From positions 186,001-250,000 of the forward strand of contig NZ_OY759719.1 in assembly GCF_963662555.1 (NCBI RefSeq): a DNA stretch of 64,000 bases, read 5' to 3'. A program made the position numbers and the translations under genes. Below the pieces are notes generated by a model, which saw only the letters and a program-made list of their open reading frames with translations, was not told where the DNA came from and did not search any database. Below are positions 27,082 to 36,291 of the stretch, one piece after another. The number at the start of each line of letters is the position of its first letter. Within the stretch, counting starts at the first letter, position 1. The DNA is from Thiomicrorhabdus sp. GTDB lineage: Bacteria; Pseudomonadota; Gammaproteobacteria; Thiomicrospirales; Thiomicrospiraceae.

Positions 27082-28335
27082 ATGTGCCAACTTTGTGATA
27101 TTTCAGAAGAATCTGCAAAAGTAGACTATAAATTTAACCCTGCTAAAGGTCGTAGAGAGTTCATTCTTGATAGCTTAGCTACCGCTGGTGGATTAACTGC
27201 AGCGATGAGCTTACCTCTTGATGCGCTTGCCAATATGGAAATGCCTGATGATGAAGTGGTACGTATTGGTTACTTACCAATTACTGATGCCAGTGCTTTA
27301 TTAGTAGCACACGCAATGGGCTTTTTTGAAGACGAAGGTTTAAAAGTAGAAAAGCCAACACTTATTCGTGGCTGGTCGCCATTAATTGAAGGTTTTGCAG
27401 CTAAAAAATTCAACTTGGTGCATTTCTTAAAGCCAATTCCAGTTTGGATGCGATACAACAATAAGTTCCCTGTCAAAATTACAGGCTGGGCTCACACTAA
27501 TGGTTCTGGTCTTGTTGTTGGTAAACATACAGGTGTTGAAAAGTTTGAAGAGCTTGGTGGAAAACAGATTGCCGTTCCTTATTGGTATTCAATGCACAAC
27601 GTTGTATTACAGATGGCACTTAAAAACGCCGGATTAGAGCCAGTTATTCAAGATCAAACTGATCCTCTTAAACCCAACCAAGTTAACTTACAAATCATGC
27701 CACCACCAGATATGCCACCTGCATTAGCGGCTAAAAAGATTGATGCATTTATCGTTGCAGAGCCATTCAACGCGGCTGGTGAATTATTAGCTGGTGCCAA
27801 AATGCTTCGTTTTACAGGTGATATTTGGAAAAACCATCCTTGTTGCGTAATTTGTATGCACGACGAGCACGTTGACAAGAAAAAAGTATGGTCACAAAAA
27901 GTAATGAACGCTGTAGTACGTGGTGCTTTATACGCTCAAGAGAACAAAGAAGAAGTTGCACACATGCTATCTCGCGAAGGTAAAAGATACTTACCAATGA
28001 AAGCGAAAGTGGTATTAAAAGCCATGACGGACTATGACCCAAAACACTACGAAGAACCAGATGCGATTAAGCATGAAGATTGGAAAATTGGTCGTATTGA
28101 CTTTAACCCATATCCTTATCCTACTGCCACTAAGTTTATTATTGATGAACTTAAAGAAACGTTAGTCGCAGGTGATAAAACATTCTTAAATAACTTAGAC
28201 ACAGACTTTGTGGTTAAAGATTTAGTGAATTATGACTACGTTAAAAATGCGATGGATAAATACGATGTTTGGGACAGAGTACCTGGCGTAAACCCTGAAG
28301 ATAAAACCAATCGAGAGGAGGTATTTGTACTATGA
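27082..28335 (+). CDS. ABC substrate-binding protein (NrtA/CmpA type), Tat-exported
   Basis: A 417-residue periplasmic binding protein of the nitrate/bicarbonate/cyanate group. AAGGAG before ATG 27082 fixes the start. The N-terminus is unusual: MCQLCD precedes a twin-arginine signal (GRREFILDSLATAGG), so it should be exported folded by Tat. The mature part begins VRIGYLPITDASALLVAHAMGFF, as in NrtA/CmpA, followed by LIRGWSPLIEGF and PPPDMPPALAAKKIDAFIVAEPF. The MCxxC segment is not part of any export signal I know and would normally be removed. It overlaps the permease by four bases. Confidence 0.88.
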   Translation: MCQLCDISEESAKVDYKFNPAKGRREFILDSLATAGGLTAAMSLPLDALANMEMPDDEVVRIGYLPITDASALLVAHAMGFFEDEGLKVEKPTLIRGWSPLIEGFAAKKFNLVHFLKPIPVWMRYNNKFPVKITGWAHTNGSGLVVGKHTGVEKFEELGGKQIAVPYWYSMHNVVLQMALKNAGLEPVIQDQTDPLKPNQVNLQIMPPPDMPPALAAKKIDAFIVAEPFNAAGELLAGAKMLRFTGDIWKNHPCCVICMHDEHVDKKKVWSQKVMNAVVRGALYAQENKEEVAHMLSREGKRYLPMKAKVVLKAMTDYDPKHYEEPDAIKHEDWKIGRIDFNPYPYPTATKFIIDELKETLVAGDKTFLNNLDTDFVVKDLVNYDYVKNAMDKYDVWDRVPGVNPEDKTNREEVFVL

Positions 28336-29162
28336 GCACTCTAGCAGTAAAACCAACTTTTTCTTTTAGCCAACTTTATTCTGGCTTTAGAAAACTACCA
28401 CCAGGGGTGCAAAACTTTTCAAATGCCGCATTAGGTATGGCAATACTTTTATTACTTTGGTGGATTGGTGGAATCTTAATTCAATCAAACCCTGATACAG
28501 AAGCATTTGCTGACTTTGCCCCAGGCCCAGCTTTTTCAGCCTTGTACTATTTAATTGAAACAGGCTCTATCTGGGAAACCATTTACTCGAGTCTTTACCG
28601 AATTATTATCGGTCTCTTCTGGGGGATTGTAATCGGTGTACCAGTAGGTGTATTGGTCGGTTATTTTGTTACCGTTCGCCAAATTGCTAACATGCCTTTT
28701 CAATTCTTACGAATGATTAGCCCTTTAGCATGGATGCCAATCGCAGTTTTAGCTTTTGAAACCTGGGACAATGCCATTATCTTTTTATTAATTATGGCAA
28801 CCGTTTGGCCTATTATTTTTGGTACGGCTCACGGCGTACAGCGTATTGATCCAAACTGGTTTAGCGTTGCTAAAAACCTCGGTGCCGATGGTTTCCAAAT
28901 GCTTCGCCGAGTTATTATGCCTGCGATTGCACAAGATGTTTTTGCCGGTATTCGTTTAGCAATCGGTGTGGCATGGGTGGTACTTGTTCCAGCGGAATAC
29001 CTAGGTGTTACCTCTGGTTTAGGTTACGCAATCAACGATGCTCGAGATACGTTATCTTATGACTCTCTAGCCGCTATCGTAGTTGTTATCGGTGTCATTG
29101 GTTACCTGCTTGATGCGATTGCCGTCATGCTAATCAAACGTTATTCATGGCGCGTAGAGTAA
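28332..29162 (+). CDS. ABC transporter permease (NrtB/SsuC/CynB type)
   Basis: A 276-residue inner-membrane subunit with about six spans. The cytoplasmic coupling loop GADGFQMLRRVIMPAIAQDVFAGIRLAIGVAW is the conserved EAA-type motif of the BPD-permease family, and LRMISPLAWMPIAVLAFE is typical of nitrate/sulfonate-type permeases. Its ATG overlaps the TGA of the binding-protein gene (ATGA), so the two are translationally coupled. A terminator follows. Confidence 0.92.
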   Translation: MSTLAVKPTFSFSQLYSGFRKLPPGVQNFSNAALGMAILLLLWWIGGILIQSNPDTEAFADFAPGPAFSALYYLIETGSIWETIYSSLYRIIIGLFWGIVIGVPVGVLVGYFVTVRQIANMPFQFLRMISPLAWMPIAVLAFETWDNAIIFLLIMATVWPIIFGTAHGVQRIDPNWFSVAKNLGADGFQMLRRVIMPAIAQDVFAGIRLAIGVAWVVLVPAEYLGVTSGLGYAINDARDTLSYDSLAAIVVVIGVIGYLLDAIAVMLIKRYSWRVE

Positions 29163-29179
29163 TTCTGATTTTTAAATCT

Positions 29180-29210
29180 AGCCTAATGATAATTCTTCAT
29201 TAGGCTTTTC
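29180..29210 (+). terminator. Terminator of the ABC operon
   Basis: AGCCTAATGA (29180-29189) and TCATTAGGCT (29197-29206) form a perfect 10-bp stem with a seven-base loop and a following TTTTC, 18 bases after the permease stop. Confidence 0.85.
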
Positions 29211-29235
29211 TTACACCATAAAACACTAACTAATA

Positions 29236-29280
29236 GAGACCTTTGCACGAATTCATTCGTCTATGACTCGTACAAAGCTC
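29236..29280. repeat. Dispersed inverted repeat, copy 1
   Basis: GAGACCTTTGCACGA (29236-29250) is an imperfect inverted match to TCGTACAAAGCTC (29268-29280). The left arm with its lead-in TAATAGAGACCTTTG recurs at 41442-41456, with a similar right arm. It lies in the leader region of the porin gene. Confidence 0.65.
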
Positions 29281-29475
29281 ACTAATATTTAATTCTCTCC
29301 AAAGAATGAATAGGGTTACTTACACCCTAAATTTAACCGCCTACTCGCTTATTTTTTAAAGAGATGGCCAAACAGAACAAAACAACAACGGCGTTGGAAT
29401 AACTCAAAGACTAATGAGAAACGTTTTATTCATAAAGAAAACACTCTCATCAAAAATTAAAATTAAGGAATTATC

Positions 29476-30708
29476 ATGACAAGAAAAATGTCTTTAAAAA
29501 ACCAACCTGCTCTAACTCCGCTTGCATTAGCTTTATCTAGCTGTATGTTTTTACCAAATATGGCCTCAGCTGCTGACAGTTTCACTGAAGCTCTAACGGG
29601 TGGTAAGGTCAATGCAGATATTAACATTCGTTATGAAACCGTTGATGTGGATGGTGCCCCATCAGGAACAGCCTTAACTGAACGTACTCGTTTAGGGTAT
29701 AAAACAGGTGACTTCAAAGGGTTCAGTGCATTTGTTGAAATGTCTGGTACAGAATCTATTGGTAGTAGAGATGATTATAAAGTACCACTTGGACCTGACG
29801 CTAACCCAACCGTATCAAAAGGTGTCGTTTTAGACCCTGCCATTACTCGCTTAAACCAAGCCTGGATAGATTACAGCTTTTCAAAATCTAATCTTAAGTT
29901 AGGTAAACAACGCATTATTCTAGACAACCGTTATTTAGGTAACGTTGGTTGGCGCCAAACTGAACAGGTTTACAATGGTTTCAGTGCAAAAATCAAAGAA
30001 TTTGATGCCGTTTCAATTGACTATGCTTACATTGCAGAGCAAGACAATCCTCTTGGATTACAAATTCCAATGTCAACGCACGCTGTAAAAGCTGACATCA
30101 AAGTTATTCCAGGTGCCGTAGTAACAGGTTATGGTTATTTTATTGATAAATTAAACAGCACGGCTGATAGCAAAACATTAGGTGCCAGAATTAAAGGTTC
30201 AGCATCTGTTTCTGAAGGTGTGGATTTAACCTATTTTGCCGAATATGCTGACCAAACAGAATATGCAGACTCTGCAAGCACGGTTGGTGGAGACTATTAC
30301 CACGTTAAACTTGGTGGCAAATTCAGTGGTATCACTGCTGTTGTTGCTCAAGAAAAATTAGGTGGTGATGGCGTATCATCTTTCCAAACTCCGCTTGCTA
30401 CTTTACACCTATACAACGGTTGGGCTGATAAGTTTTTAACAACACCTGTAAAAGGTCTAGTTGATACTTATGCAACACTTGGAACAAAAATTTCTGGTAT
30501 TAAATTAGGTGCTGCTTACCATGACTTCAAGTCAGATAAAAACAGTGATTCCTACGGTTCTGAGATTGATTTATTAGCCGCTAAAAAATTCGGTAAGAAC
30601 TATTTAGTCGGTGTTAAATACGCAAGCTACTCTGGTGACAGTTCTGCTCCAGGAGCTCTTGCTTTAGACACATCAAAACTATGGGTTTGGACTAGCGTCA
30701 AATTCTAA
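29476..30708 (+). CDS. Outer-membrane porin, alginate-export/OprD-like
   Basis: A 410-residue beta-barrel protein. A signal peptide (cut after ASAAD, near residue 33) is followed by alternating amphipathic strands from VNADINIRYETVDV to the terminal KLWVWTSVKF, whose final aromatic residue is the usual outer-membrane insertion signal. The block LGKQRIILDNRYLGNVGWRQTEQ is typical of the alginate-export/OprD-like porins. Placed directly after the ABC operon, it may let the same substrate through the outer membrane. It is separated from that operon by a terminator and I found no sigma-54 box before it. Confidence 0.82.
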   Translation: MTRKMSLKNQPALTPLALALSSCMFLPNMASAADSFTEALTGGKVNADINIRYETVDVDGAPSGTALTERTRLGYKTGDFKGFSAFVEMSGTESIGSRDDYKVPLGPDANPTVSKGVVLDPAITRLNQAWIDYSFSKSNLKLGKQRIILDNRYLGNVGWRQTEQVYNGFSAKIKEFDAVSIDYAYIAEQDNPLGLQIPMSTHAVKADIKVIPGAVVTGYGYFIDKLNSTADSKTLGARIKGSASVSEGVDLTYFAEYADQTEYADSASTVGGDYYHVKLGGKFSGITAVVAQEKLGGDGVSSFQTPLATLHLYNGWADKFLTTPVKGLVDTYATLGTKISGIKLGAAYHDFKSDKNSDSYGSEIDLLAAKKFGKNYLVGVKYASYSGDSSAPGALALDTSKLWVWTSVKF

Positions 30709-30732
30709 AACCTAGCGTTTTATAAAATGTTA

Positions 30733-30762
30733 CTTACACGCTACCCTGGGGTGGCGTGTAAG
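30733..30762. terminator. Strong hairpin between convergent porin and rof
   Basis: CTTACACGCTACC (30733-30745) pairs with GGTGGCGTGTAAG (30750-30762) over 13 positions with one T-G pair and a four-base loop. A T-run is lacking, so termination may need other factors. Confidence 0.6.
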
Positions 30763-30776
30763 ACAAGCAACCAAGA

Positions 30777-30992
30777 CTAATTGATGAGCTCAATACTTAT
30801 CAGTTGATCTAAACAATATGTTTTACCATCTTTAATTGAGACATATTCTTTAGATTTTTTTGTAAATAAATTATCAATTACACCCTCCACTGAAAATGAC
30901 TCATTATTTTGAGCATTAAACTTTAAACGTACTAATTGTTGATGCATCGATGCAATTTCTAATTGGTCATAAATCGAACAAGAAATCCCCAT
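30777..30992 (-). CDS. rof: Rof-like Rho-binding antiterminator
   Basis: A 71-residue protein whose opening ISCSIYDQLEIASMHQQLVRLKF matches the Rof pattern I-x-C-x-x-Y-D-x-L-E-x-A-x-x-H, followed by a small beta barrel (SKEYVSIKDGKTYCLDQLISIEL). Rof binds the Rho hexamer and blocks its loading on RNA, so it relieves Rho-dependent termination. The start is supported by AAAGGG before the ATG. It lies divergent to the sigma-54 activator, 44 bases apart. The assignment is by motif only. Confidence 0.65.
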   Translation of the reverse strand: MGISCSIYDQLEIASMHQQLVRLKFNAQNNESFSVEGVIDNLFTKKSKEYVSIKDGKTYCLDQLISIELIN

Positions 30993-31036
30993 ATTCTGCC
31001 CTTTCTATCTTTAGGTTGATATAACAAAGTGATACT

Positions 31037-32809
31037 ATGAAGCCATCTTACCCTTTTAATCAAAAACCATACAAGACTGTAAATACAGGTAACTCAGTGA
31101 AAGAAGTTGAACATTTAGATATTGCCAGTCATTTAGAATATATCGTTATCAAAGAAGCGGCTGAACAGATTGAAAACGCCTACAATCCTGAAAAGGCGAT
31201 TCGCACCATTCTTAGCCTTATTTCAAGACAAATGGGTTTGAATAGAGGTCGTATTTTATTGCAAGATGGCGATACTGGCTATCTTCATGCAGCCTACTCT
31301 TATGGCCTAACCCCAGAAGAAATCACACGTAGTCGCTTTGCTATGAGTGAAGGGATCTCCGGAAAAGTGATGTACACAGGAACGCCTACTATCGTCTCAG
31401 ATATAGACAAAGAAGATGATTATCTATTTAGAACGGTAGATCGCGACATATTACCCCCCGGAAAAGTTTCTTTTATTGCCACTCCAATTACCAGAAACAG
31501 CGTGGTTATTGGTGTACTTGCCGTTAACAGAATGGCTAATCCTCGGCGCTCATTAGATAAAGATCTTGGCCTACTTAAATTAATTGCACTCTTTGTAAGT
31601 GAAATTCTATCTGTTCACGCCATGATTGAAAAGCAAACGCAAATTCTTAAAGAAGAGAACGAACAACTTCGTTCTCTGGCCCTTGGCCAAGGAAGTCAAT
31701 ACGGCATTATTGGCGAAAGCCCTGCATTAATGTCCGCTTTAAATAAAGTAAGCCGAGCTACCAATACCTCTGTTACCGTTATGTTGCAAGGTGAATCTGG
31801 AACAGGAAAAGAGCGGTTCTCACGTATGCTTCATCTTGCTTCTCACCGTCAAGACGGGCCATTTATCGCCATTAACTGTGCAGCTATTCCTGAAGAACTA
31901 TTAGAATCGGAACTCTTTGGCCACGAAAAAGGGGCTTTTACAGGTGCGGTACAAACCAAACTTGGAAAGATGGAATTAGCGAATCATGGCACTTTATTTT
32001 TAGATGAAATCGGTGACATGGACTTAGGCTTACAGTCTAAACTATTACGGGTACTAGAAGACCGCACGATAACTAGAATTGGGGCAACCAAACCGATTCC
32101 AATTGATATTAGAATCATCGTTGCATCCCATAAAGATCTACACGAAGCAGTAAATAATGGTGCTTTCAGACTCGATTTATTCTATCGTTTAAACGTTTTC
32201 CCTATTGAATTACCCGCATTACGAGAGCGAGAAGGTGATGTAAGATTGCTTGCAAGACACTTTCTAAACCACGCTAACCAAGAGTATTCAACTAGTGCTA
32301 TTTTTGACCCTGAGGCTATGGCATTTTTAGAACGCTATGATTGGCCAGGTAATATTCGTCAACTAGAGAACGTAGTTAAGCGTGCGGTTCTACTTGCTGA
32401 TAATAATCGTCTTATTTCTGCTAGCTTAGTTAATCGGATTATTTCTGAAGAAAGTGGCATTATTCGTGGAGGCACACCTAAACCCCCTCCCGAGCCAGCG
32501 CAGGTACCTGTTCAGCCAACAGCATATGCCGATAATTGGCAGCAAAGCACAACGGTGGCTAGAAGTCCTGCACCTGTAGAACAAACAACAGCCAAAATTG
32601 AGTCTTATCCACCTTTAGAATTTGTCGATACTGTCAGCAATCCTGAAGAAGAAAAACGCACCTATTGGCGTGTTTCTGAAAATGAAACAGAACGTTTACA
32701 ACAAGCCTTAGAAATGGCTCGTGGCAATAAAACCAGAGCCGCCATGCTTTTGAATATGACACCCCGTCAATTTAGCTATCGCTTAAAAAAATTAGGGATT
32801 GAAAGCTAA
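31037..32809 (+). CDS. Sigma-54-dependent activator, NifA-like, with GAF domain
   Basis: A 590-residue enhancer-binding regulator. A GAF domain (about 45-190, ILLQDGDTGYLHAAYSYGL through GVLAVNRMANP) senses an unknown ligand. The AAA+ domain (about 225-460) has Walker A GESGTGKE, the sigma-54 contact loop ELFGHEKGAFTGA intact, and Walker B LFLDEIGD. A proline-rich linker leads to a Fis-type helix-turn-helix at the end (ALEMARGNKTRAAMLLNMTPRQFSYRL). The layout is that of NifA/AnfA. It is the natural candidate to act at the sigma-54 promoters at 26190, 36079 and 36292. No convincing ribosome-binding site precedes the ATG. Confidence 0.92.
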   Translation: MKPSYPFNQKPYKTVNTGNSVKEVEHLDIASHLEYIVIKEAAEQIENAYNPEKAIRTILSLISRQMGLNRGRILLQDGDTGYLHAAYSYGLTPEEITRSRFAMSEGISGKVMYTGTPTIVSDIDKEDDYLFRTVDRDILPPGKVSFIATPITRNSVVIGVLAVNRMANPRRSLDKDLGLLKLIALFVSEILSVHAMIEKQTQILKEENEQLRSLALGQGSQYGIIGESPALMSALNKVSRATNTSVTVMLQGESGTGKERFSRMLHLASHRQDGPFIAINCAAIPEELLESELFGHEKGAFTGAVQTKLGKMELANHGTLFLDEIGDMDLGLQSKLLRVLEDRTITRIGATKPIPIDIRIIVASHKDLHEAVNNGAFRLDLFYRLNVFPIELPALREREGDVRLLARHFLNHANQEYSTSAIFDPEAMAFLERYDWPGNIRQLENVVKRAVLLADNNRLISASLVNRIISEESGIIRGGTPKPPPEPAQVPVQPTAYADNWQQSTTVARSPAPVEQTTAKIESYPPLEFVDTVSNPEEEKRTYWRVSENETERLQQALEMARGNKTRAAMLLNMTPRQFSYRLKKLGIES

Positions 32810-32893
32810 ATAAAGCCGATAAATATACCTATATTTTAATTTTAAGCCTAGTTAATTAAAACGATTTAAGCATTACCGATAAAAGTAGCAGAC

Positions 32894-32928
32894 ATAAAAA
32901 AGGCTCTAATATATAGAGCCTTTTTTAT
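32894..32928. terminator. Bidirectional terminator
   Basis: ATAAAAAAGGCTCTA (32894-32908) and TAGAGCCTTTTTTAT (32914-32928) form a 15-bp perfect stem flanked by A and T runs on both strands, between the activator gene and the convergent rubredoxin-reductase gene. Confidence 0.92.
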
Positions 32929-32946
32929 GCAGATCTAAACGGGTTT

Positions 32947-34311
32947 TTAAGCCGAATACAGTTCTTGATACATCTTATTGGCAGAGGTAACAAATTCACC
33001 ACTCAACGCAAAACCTGATACTTCACCATCTACAGTATAAAGTAAACGTTGATTTTCACCTTCATCCATATTCATTTCCCAATGACCATGCGTTGCATGC
33101 AATGGCGGACTTAACATAATAGATAAACTAGGTGTTTTGGTTTTAATTAAAGTTGGTAAAGAGTTAAAACTTGCTGTTGAATCACCATATAGATGTGAGG
33201 CTAATGCTTTAACTTGGCGTCTAATTGGCTCTAAATAAGCTTGAACAACCCCATCTAACTCAGCACAATCACCAATGGCAAAAACATCAGGATCACTAGT
33301 TTGGCAGTGTTCATTAATACAAATACCTAAATTAGTTTCTAATTTGGCTTTTTTGGCCAGTTCTATATTTGGCGACAAACCAATTGCAGCTAACACTAAA
33401 TCCGTTTCATAGGTTTCACCTTGATCCGTTTTTAACTCATAACCTGTTTCGGTTTTATTCATCTCTTTTAATTCAGAGTTAAAAATCAAATTAACGCCAC
33501 GGTCATGCAATTTTGCTTCAAGATTGCTTGAAATAGCTTCGGGCATAATTTGACTCATCAAATGAGAACCGCGAATAATCATATCAACATCAACGCCAAA
33601 TGATCTTAAGTCCTCAGCTAATTCAGTAGCGATTAAACCACCGCCAACCAAAGTAACTTTTTTAATCCCTTGTAAGGTTTTATAAAACTTTTTGTATGCT
33701 GCTAGGTCATTGATGGTTACCATCTCATGGCTTGCATCTCCATCAACTTTTGGTACTAAGGCTTTAGCACCGGTTGCTAAGACTAACTTGTCATAGCTAA
33801 AACTACCCGTTGTGGTCATGACTTTTTTACGCTTATTGTTAATAGACATCACTTTGGTTCTGACTTTAACACCTAAATCAAGTTCTGCCGCTTTTTGATT
33901 AGCCGTGGCTTCTGGCAAATCTTCTGGCTTACGACTTTGACTCAAGGCCATAGACAATGCAGGCTTTGGATAAACCGTTCCATCATCTGCTGTTAATAAG
34001 GTAATCACCGCATCAGCGTTTTCTTTACGAATCGCTTCAGCCGCTTGCCAACCAGCGTAACCAGAACCAATAATAAGAATATCAGCTTTATTGCTGACCT
34101 TACGTTTTGGTTGGTCATCTGAGGCTACTTTTTTGGTTGTATCGATTAAAACAAAATCAGATTTACTGACTAAACAAAGCGGGCAATACCAATCATCAGG
34201 AATATCTTCAAAACGTGTTCCTGGTGCCAGGCCTGAATCTTCATCACCCAGCTCCTCGTCGTAAATCAAACCGCAAGTTTTACAAATATACTTTTGAAAT
34301 GGCATGCTCAT
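32947..34311 (-). CDS. Rubredoxin fused to NAD(P)H:rubredoxin reductase
   Basis: A 454-residue electron-transfer fusion. The N-terminal 50 residues are rubredoxin, with CKTCG and CPLC as the four iron ligands and DWYCPLC as signature. Residues from about 75 form a two-dinucleotide flavoprotein: [19 protein letters not shown] for [24 protein letters not shown] for NAD(P)H and [10 protein letters not shown] for the FAD ribityl contact. It would pass electrons from NAD(P)H to rubredoxin and then to a partner. AGGAG before ATG 34311 sets the start. It follows the flavoprotein gene by ten bases and is likely its electron donor. Confidence 0.9.
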   Translation of the reverse strand: MSMPFQKYICKTCGLIYDEELGDEDSGLAPGTRFEDIPDDWYCPLCLVSKSDFVLIDTTKKVASDDQPKRKVSNKADILIIGSGYAGWQAAEAIRKENADAVITLLTADDGTVYPKPALSMALSQSRKPEDLPEATANQKAAELDLGVKVRTKVMSINNKRKKVMTTTGSFSYDKLVLATGAKALVPKVDGDASHEMVTINDLAAYKKFYKTLQGIKKVTLVGGGLIATELAEDLRSFGVDVDMIIRGSHLMSQIMPEAISSNLEAKLHDRGVNLIFNSELKEMNKTETGYELKTDQGETYETDLVLAAIGLSPNIELAKKAKLETNLGICINEHCQTSDPDVFAIGDCAELDGVVQAYLEPIRRQVKALASHLYGDSTASFNSLPTLIKTKTPSLSIMLSPPLHATHGHWEMNMDEGENQRLLYTVDGEVSGFALSGEFVTSANKMYQELYSA

Positions 34312-34321
34312 CTTTTTTCTC

Positions 34322-35407
34322 CTAAGCCGCTTCTTCAATACGGGCAATTTCTTTTCTTAAATGCTTAATTGAAGGGGTAACAATAATCACAAAATAGGCT
34401 TCACGTTGTTTACGATGTGCTACTGCATCAACAATATAACCTTTAGCACCTGCGTGTTGCATAACTGAATCTGCTGCACGTTTGCAAATTTCAGCACCTA
34501 ATAGACGTGCCTCTAAAACAGACTTAATGTACTCTTCACCCACGGTGTAAGGTTCTTCGCAAAGCTCTTGAATAAACTCTAATGCATCATCAAGCTCTTC
34601 TTGCATCTCTTCTGGAGAGTCATCAAGGTATTCATTAATCTCTGAAAGCGTTAGGTTTGATTTTTTCATATCATTAATCGCACCTTGAATCACACCAGCA
34701 GCCATACCTGTCTGCAATAAAATAAAACCAGCTTTCATTTTTTGTAACAATGGTTTTACAGGGTCTGACAATAGGTATTTCTTTGGCAAAAATGCGTTAT
34801 CAAAAATAAGAGCATAAGTCCCTGTTCCTTCCATACCAACAAATTCAACCAGCTGTTTCATAGTCAAACCTTCCAGGTTACATGGAATTAATGCCATTGC
34901 ATCTCTAGCAGGTTTGCCCTCTTTATCTAATACATGAAAAATAGAACCAAAGAAATGCTTACTTGAACCCTCTAATAAATTTGAAACCCACGGTAAAGTG
35001 CCGTTGATGATGTAACCATCTTCTGTTTCTTCTGCAGTCAGTTTTAATTCTTCAATACCTGCAAAATGTTTCATTGGGTTTGAAAGTGACGTTGCACCAA
35101 ATAAATCACCATCAACCATTTTTGGTAAAATTTCAGTTTTTAGGTATTCATTGTCTGAGTTTTCAATATACCAAGCACAAACCGTTTGAGCCCACATCAT
35201 AAATCCAGTAGACATACATTCTTCTGATACCACAGCCATATCAGCAATGGTGCCAAATAAATTTAGTTTGCCATTATTTTGAGATGGTATGTGATGACGA
35301 AATGCACCCGCTTTACCTAATTTTTCAAGCACTTCGGTTGTATAGGTACCGTGGTCAATTGCTAGTGTTAGCGGTTTTAAATCATTTTTAACAATTTGAT
35401 TAATCAT
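34322..35407 (-). CDS. Acyl-CoA dehydrogenase-like flavoprotein
   Basis: A 361-residue protein with the acyl-CoA dehydrogenase fold: an N-terminal helical part, a central strand domain ([14 protein letters not shown]...[11 protein letters not shown]...[12 protein letters not shown]) and a C-terminal helical bundle ([28 protein letters not shown]). Members of this fold also include flavin monooxygenases that cleave organosulfur or nitro compounds, with an external reductase. The company of a rubredoxin reductase, an OsmC protein and a sigma-54 circuit fits such a use better than fatty-acid oxidation, since no CoA-pathway genes are near. Substrate unknown. AAGGAG marks the start. Confidence 0.82.
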   Translation of the reverse strand: MINQIVKNDLKPLTLAIDHGTYTTEVLEKLGKAGAFRHHIPSQNNGKLNLFGTIADMAVVSEECMSTGFMMWAQTVCAWYIENSDNEYLKTEILPKMVDGDLFGATSLSNPMKHFAGIEELKLTAEETEDGYIINGTLPWVSNLLEGSSKHFFGSIFHVLDKEGKPARDAMALIPCNLEGLTMKQLVEFVGMEGTGTYALIFDNAFLPKKYLLSDPVKPLLQKMKAGFILLQTGMAAGVIQGAINDMKKSNLTLSEINEYLDDSPEEMQEELDDALEFIQELCEEPYTVGEEYIKSVLEARLLGAEICKRAADSVMQHAGAKGYIVDAVAHRKQREAYFVIIVTPSIKHLRKEIARIEEAA

Positions 35408-35429
35408 GAGTTTTTACTCCTTATAAATT

Positions 35430-35465
35430 ACCAGGCCTGGTAATTTTAGATTGACCAGGCCTGGA
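35430..35465. repeat. Two CCAGGCCTGG palindromes in tandem
   Basis: Perfect copies at 35431-35440 and 35455-35464, 24 bases apart, in the 62-bp gap between the flavoprotein and OsmC genes of one operon. Their stems could lower readthrough or protect message ends. Confidence 0.9.
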
Positions 35466-35469
35466 AAAA

Positions 35470-36012
35470 TTAGCTAACCAATTTTCCTGACATAGTTACA
35501 GCATTTAAATAGGTGTTAGCCACTGGCGACCACTTCATAGCATGAGCAACTAACTCTTCTAAAACTTCTTTTGGTGTACCTGGAGATTCAATTGTGAACA
35601 TTGCTCTTACTTCAGTAACCCCTAACTTTTTGTTTGGATCTAAATCACCTGTACCCCAAACGGCTGTGATATTAATATCACCTTCAAGCTCAACTTCTAA
35701 CTTAGTGAGTGGAATTCCACGATTTGAAGCATTAGCTTGTACACCTACTGATAAACATGAACCTAATGAAAGTAACGCCATCTCTGATGGGTTTGGAGCA
35801 GTATCTTCACCTAATAAAACAGGTGGCTCATCAACAACAACAGGCTCTAAATCACGAATGTAGTTATAATTCTTAAACTGACCTTCTAAAACAGTTTTAC
35901 TTTTAAGTGTTTTAATCGTATCTGGTGCAGCCTTACCTGCATCTCCTAGTTTTCCAAGTCCTTCCATATCAATTGGACGTAAGCAAGATGGAATGTGTAA
36001 TGTATCAGTCAT
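35470..36012 (-). CDS. OsmC-family protein
   Basis: A 180-residue protein whose core (NPSEMALLSLGSCLSVGVQANASNRGI, then LEVELEGDINITAVWG and HAMKWSPVANTYLNAV) is OsmC-like. OsmC and Ohr proteins reduce organic hydroperoxides with two cysteines. Here the first is kept (GSCL) but the second position is serine (WSPV), so ordinary peroxidase chemistry is doubtful; a carrier or hydrolytic use of the single cysteine is possible. It is the first gene of the operon reading leftward from the sigma-54 promoter region. AGGAG precedes ATG 36012. Confidence 0.85.
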   Translation of the reverse strand: MTDTLHIPSCLRPIDMEGLGKLGDAGKAAPDTIKTLKSKTVLEGQFKNYNYIRDLEPVVVDEPPVLLGEDTAPNPSEMALLSLGSCLSVGVQANASNRGIPLTKLEVELEGDINITAVWGTGDLDPNKKLGVTEVRAMFTIESPGTPKEVLEELVAHAMKWSPVANTYLNAVTMSGKLVS

Positions 36013-36078
36013 GTAAATCTCCTAAAGATTAAATAGTTAATTAATAATTTTCGTTTGCTCGAAAGTTATCCTCTTCAT

Positions 36079-36094
36079 AGCTTTAAAGATGCCA
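36079..36094 (-). promoter_or_regulatory. Sigma-54-type promoter of the OsmC operon
   Basis: On the minus strand TGGCATCTTTAAAGCT has GG and GC ten bases apart. TGGC is conserved; the -12 element is weaker (AAGCT). Transcription would start about 56 bases before the OsmC ATG. Confidence 0.5.
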
Positions 36095-36163
36095 AAAAAT
36101 TATAAATCTTTTAATATCAATTAGTTAAGATAAACATGTAATGTATATAATCACTTTGGTATT

Positions 36164-36210
36164 AACAATTGTCATCAATTGTAAACAATTACCTAAAACT
36201 GATAACAATT
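36164..36210. promoter_or_regulatory. Enhancer cluster between divergent operons
   Basis: Repeated ACAATT half sites at 36164-36169, 36185-36190 and 36205-36210, with a perfect inverted repeat AATTGT-AA-ACAATT at 36177-36190. It lies about 85 bp from the leftward promoter and about 100 bp from the cyanase promoter, a normal enhancer distance for both. Confidence 0.65.
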
Positions 36211-36291
36211 TGTAATTATTTGTAAACATATTAAATTGTAAAAAATCTAGAAATTAAAGTTTTTCCTTATAAATCAAAATGTTAATAAAAA

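Noticed and set aside
29300..29475. A sigma-54 promoter for the porin gene
   Set aside because: Each GG in the leader region was checked for GC ten bases on; none fits.
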